Notes under the pieces: model-generated
Told to the model about the DNA's origin: nothing
Seen by the model: only the letters and a program-made list of their open reading frames with translations
Databases searched by the model: none
Translations under genes and position numbers: made by a program
Assembly (NCBI GenBank): GCA_900765185.1
Contig: CAAFQT010000033.1
Coordinates: 1 to 14,669 of the forward strand
Direction of reading: 5' to 3'
Length of the DNA: 14,669 nt
Source of the DNA: an uncultured Collinsella sp.
GTDB lineage: Bacteria > Actinomycetota > Coriobacteriia > Coriobacteriales > Coriobacteriaceae
In this document: positions 13,127 through 14,669 of the stretch, one piece after another
Layout: every line of letters starts with the position of its first letter
How positions within the stretch are numbered: the stretch's first letter is position 1

Positions 13127-13684
13127 CTAACGGCCCAGCATCCTAAAGAACCGCTCCTCGAGCGCGGGATCAGTCTCAAAGACGCCGCGGCGAGCGAGCG
13201 TCACGGTCTTGGTGCCGGGCTTTTGCACGCCGCGCATGGTCATGCACATATGCTCGGCTTCCATGAGCACAATCGCTCCCTGGGGAGCGAGATAATCCAT
13301 GAGAGCGTCGGCAACCTGCGCACACAGCTGCTCCTGCAGCTGCAGACGGCGGGCATAAACCTCAACCGTGCGGGCGAGTTTGGAAAGCCCAGCCACCCGA
13401 CCGTTAGGGATATAGCCAATGGCGGCCTTGCCATAAAACGGCAGCAAATGGTGCTCGCACAGCGAGTAGAACGTGATGTCGCGCTCGATAACCAAATCGT
13501 TCGAAGCGACGGCAAAGGTTTTGGACAGGTGCTCCTCGGCACTCTGGTCCATACCGCCGGCGATCTCACCATACATACGGGCAACGCGCGCCGGGGTCTC
13601 CAGCAGGCCCTCACGAGTTGGGTCCTCGCCTATGCCCTCAAGCAACAGCTTAATGGCGGCCTCGACTTTTTCCTGATCGATCAT
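13127..13684 (-). CDS. folE: GTP cyclohydrolase I
   Basis: The 185-residue enzyme converts GTP to 7,8-dihydroneopterin triphosphate, the first step of folate synthesis. The zinc ligands are present with correct spacing: C76 and H79 in YSLCEHHLLPF, and C147 in EHMCMTMRG, as C110, H113 and C181 in E. coli. The catalytic His pair H78 and H145 is also present. GEDPTREGLLETPARVARMY and SKLARTVEVYARRLQLQE are typical family segments. The start at 13684 follows GTGAGG at close spacing; a GTG at 13747 would add 21 unrelated residues and has no site. A -10-like TACCAT on the minus strand near 13720 may give it its own promoter. It is followed 1 nt later by the HD gene. Confidence 0.97.
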   Translation of the reverse strand: MIDQEKVEAAIKLLLEGIGEDPTREGLLETPARVARMYGEIAGGMDQSAEEHLSKTFAVASNDLVIERDITFYSLCEHHLLPFYGKAAIGYIPNGRVAGLSKLARTVEVYARRLQLQEQLCAQVADALMDYLAPQGAIVLMEAEHMCMTMRGVQKPGTKTVTLARRGVFETDPALEERFFRMLGR

Positions 13685-13750
13685 CTGGGCCTCACTTTTC
13701 CGATTTTGCGTTCGCGCTATGGTACCACGCCCTTTGGCATCGGCCACAAG

Positions 13751-14332
13751 CTACATAGTATGGGTCGAATAGACTGGATCGTCCCGCCAAAGTTCAACCG
13801 CATCACAAAGCGCAACGCCCTCGCGCACAGCACGGGCGCGCGTGGCGTTCATATCAATCACGCGCTGATTGCTCGAGCCCCTAAAGCGCAACGAGATATC
13901 GTACAAATCCTGAACGAACGGGCCGTCCACCAACATGTCGAGGCAGGCCAGGATACGGTTCGTCACCTCGGTATGATGGCGACCGCCCGGCATAAGCTCC
14001 TCGAGCACGTCGCCGGTAAAGCACCAAATGGTCTTGCCCGACCCCGCGGGATAGGCCGCACGCACGCGTTCGATAAAGTCAACAAGCCCCACCTGATTCT
14101 CGGGCTCCATAGGCTCGCCGCCCAGAATCGTCAGGCCATCGATAAAGGGATGGTCGAGGCTCTCGATAATCTTGTCCTCGACGGCACGATCGAACGTTTC
14201 ACCCGCGGCAAAGTCCCACGCGACGGAGTTAAAGCAATTCTTGCACCCGCGACGGCACCCGCTCACAAACAGAGAAGTACGAACGCCTTCCCCATCAGCA
14301 ATGTCGAAATACTTAATGTTCGCGTAGTTCAT
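13751..14332 (-). CDS. nrdG: Anaerobic ribonucleoside-triphosphate reductase activating protein
   Basis: The 193-residue radical-SAM activase installs the glycyl radical on NrdD, allowing deoxynucleotide synthesis without oxygen. The cluster-binding motif CxxxCxxC is in SGCRRGCKNCFN (C26, C30, C33). ILGGEPMEPEN (GGEP, 71-74), the SAM-binding region, MLVDGPFVQDLYD (136-139 DGPF) and LRFRGSSNQRVID near the C-terminus are all typical of NrdG. The ATG at 14332 has GGGAGAG upstream (14339-14345), which is part of the perfect palindrome CTCCCGGGAG (14341-14350). A 22-bp stem lies just beyond. The folE gene follows after 66 nt. The partner gene nrdD is not recognisable in the remaining 330 bases upstream. 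Confidence 0.95.
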   Translation of the reverse strand: MNYANIKYFDIADGEGVRTSLFVSGCRRGCKNCFNSVAWDFAAGETFDRAVEDKIIESLDHPFIDGLTILGGEPMEPENQVGLVDFIERVRAAYPAGSGKTIWCFTGDVLEELMPGGRHHTEVTNRILACLDMLVDGPFVQDLYDISLRFRGSSNQRVIDMNATRARAVREGVALCDAVELWRDDPVYSTHTM

Positions 14333-14340
14333 AGGTAACT

Positions 14341-14431
14341 CTCCCGGGAGGCCGGGACATATCATCCCGTCCTCAAACATTCTCGGCCTTCGGCCTGCGA
14401 AACTGCGGGCGGGACGATATGTCCCGGCCTC
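14341..14431 (-). repeat. Large hairpin in the nrdG leader, built from two near-palindromes
   Basis: Arms of 22 bases at 14348-14369 and 14410-14431 are inverted copies. In the minus-strand RNA they pair completely with one G-U pair; in the plus-strand RNA that position is an A-C mismatch. Each arm is itself palindromic: CGGGACATATCATCCCG (14353-14369) and CGGGACGATATGTCCCG (14410-14426). Between them is a small GGCC-TTC-GGCC hairpin (14385-14395). The adjacent palindrome CTCCCGGGAG (14341-14350) covers part of the nrdG ribosome binding site. It may be a translational control element, a pair of operators or an intergenic repeat of the genome. Confidence 0.7.
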
Positions 14432-14445
14432 ATGCAAAGGGTAAC

Positions 14446-14669
14446 TCAATGAACGAAGCGAACATCGAGTATAGGGTTCGAGGTCCAATAAAAACTTTGT
14501 TGCAGCTCAACCGCCATCGCAAGCAAAGCGTTGTTGCAAGTCAACTCATTTCCGCTAAGAACTTCGAGGAGTGAGCAGGCCGCATGCTGCATCTCAGCTA
14601 CATCAACTTGGCTGCCCCGTAGCGAGGCCCCGGGCCTTTGCTCGATATGAGTTCCGCACGAACAGGAGG
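14446..14669 (-). CDS. Uncertain partial frame at the right edge (C-terminus of a possible protein)
   Basis: The minus strand is open from the window edge to a TGA at 14446-14448, giving 73 residues. It starts SCSCGTHIEQRPG, includes an Ala/Leu-rich helical stretch (DVAEMQHAACSLLEVLSG) and ends SFYWTSNPILDVRFVH. I recognise no family, and it is not the C-terminus of NrdD, which would show the glycyl-radical RxCGY motif. Its third-position GC is visibly lower than that of the neighbouring genes. Open frames of this size are common by chance in GC-rich DNA, so it may not be coding. Confidence 0.25.
   Translation of the reverse strand, partial: SCSCGTHIEQRPGASLRGSQVDVAEMQHAACSLLEVLSGNELTCNNALLAMAVELQQSFYWTSNPILDVRFVH
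14497..14545. promoter_or_regulatory. Pair of GTTG-N5-CAAC dyads, possible operator
   Basis: TTGTTGCAGCTCAAC (14497-14511) and TTGTTGCAAGTCAAC (14531-14545) match at 13 of 15 bases and lie 34 bp apart, start to start. Each contains a GTTG-N5-CAAC inverted repeat. Together with the SD-like sequence at the right edge, they could be a regulatory region for a plus-strand gene outside the window. Confidence 0.35.
14661..14669 (+). promoter_or_regulatory. Possible ribosome binding site of a gene starting beyond the window
   Basis: The window ends in AACAGGAGG, a near-perfect Shine-Dalgarno sequence on the plus strand. Upstream a hairpin (CGAG-GCCC...GGGC...CTCG, about 14621-14643) and a 12-codon frame at 14584 with a poorly placed site are seen. 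Whether a start codon follows cannot be known from this window. Confidence 0.35.

Noticed and set aside
13025..14338. 437-codon plus-strand open frame
   Set aside because: It runs antisense across folE and nrdG, both certain genes. No domain is visible in it.
14584..14622. 12-codon plus-strand ORF, MLHLSYINLAAP, as a leader peptide
   Set aside because: The nearest SD-like sequence is about 12 nt from the ATG and the codon content is not suggestive; kept only as a remark.
1..14669. tRNA, rRNA, CRISPR arrays, insertion sequences, toxin-antitoxin or defence genes
   Set aside because: I scanned for tRNA-like cloverleafs, regularly spaced repeats, transposase motifs and typical small gene pairs and saw none.

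Overview
The window is 14.7 kb of GC-rich, densely packed bacterial DNA with Shine-Dalgarno-led genes, short spacers and a bias for G/C at third codon positions. Protein content (aldo/keto reductase N-terminus of the type found in anaerobes, anaerobic NrdG activase, PerR-type regulator, SlyD/UreE-like pair, a secreted YYVVAA...CAAGTTDYY protein) suggests an anaerobic gut actinobacterium of the Coriobacteriia, Collinsella-like. This taxonomic guess comes from recalled family resemblance, not from a search. No rRNA, tRNA, CRISPR array, transposase or phage gene was seen; it looks like ordinary chromosome.

Left part (1-2947). The window opens inside a minus-strand aldo/keto reductase gene (only its 5' end is present). 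A plus-strand ketopantoate-reductase-like gene follows; an intrinsic terminator sits directly before its ribosome binding site and a possible 22-codon leader ORF lies upstream. It converges, over a bidirectional terminator, on a small two-helix membrane protein gene, behind which lies a gene for a secreted protein; both are on the minus strand.

Sulfur block (2847-5434). An O-acetylhomoserine sulfhydrylase gene (minus) has a strong terminator, a good promoter and a roughly 180-nt leader that encodes a short Cys-containing peptide and a nested hairpin. A LysR-type regulator diverges from it and is the obvious candidate to control it.

Middle (5534-9591). Plus strand: ribonuclease HI, a Gfo/Idh/MocA oxidoreductase, an acylphosphatase with an N-terminal extension, and a PerR-type regulator with all metal ligands and an operator-like dyad upstream. 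They converge on a Cof-type HAD phosphatase. Behind it lies a two-gene unit encoding a SlyD-like FKBP isomerase and a UreE-like protein, closed by a 14-bp hairpin.

Right part (10144-14669). Plus strand: an M19 membrane-type dipeptidase and a YgjP/SprT-like zinc metalloprotease. Minus strand: nrdG, folE, an HD-domain hydrolase and folB. FolE and FolB flank the HD protein, which makes it a candidate for the dephosphorylation step between them. The nrdG leader contains a 22-bp stem built from two near-palindromes. The last 220 bases hold an uncertain partial minus-strand frame, a pair of GTTG-N5-CAAC dyads and an SD-like sequence pointing to a plus-strand gene beyond the edge.

No clearly new multi-gene system is visible. 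The most promising leads are the two attenuator-like leaders, the HD protein in the folate cluster, the SlyD/UreE-like pair without urease, and the nrdG leader structure.
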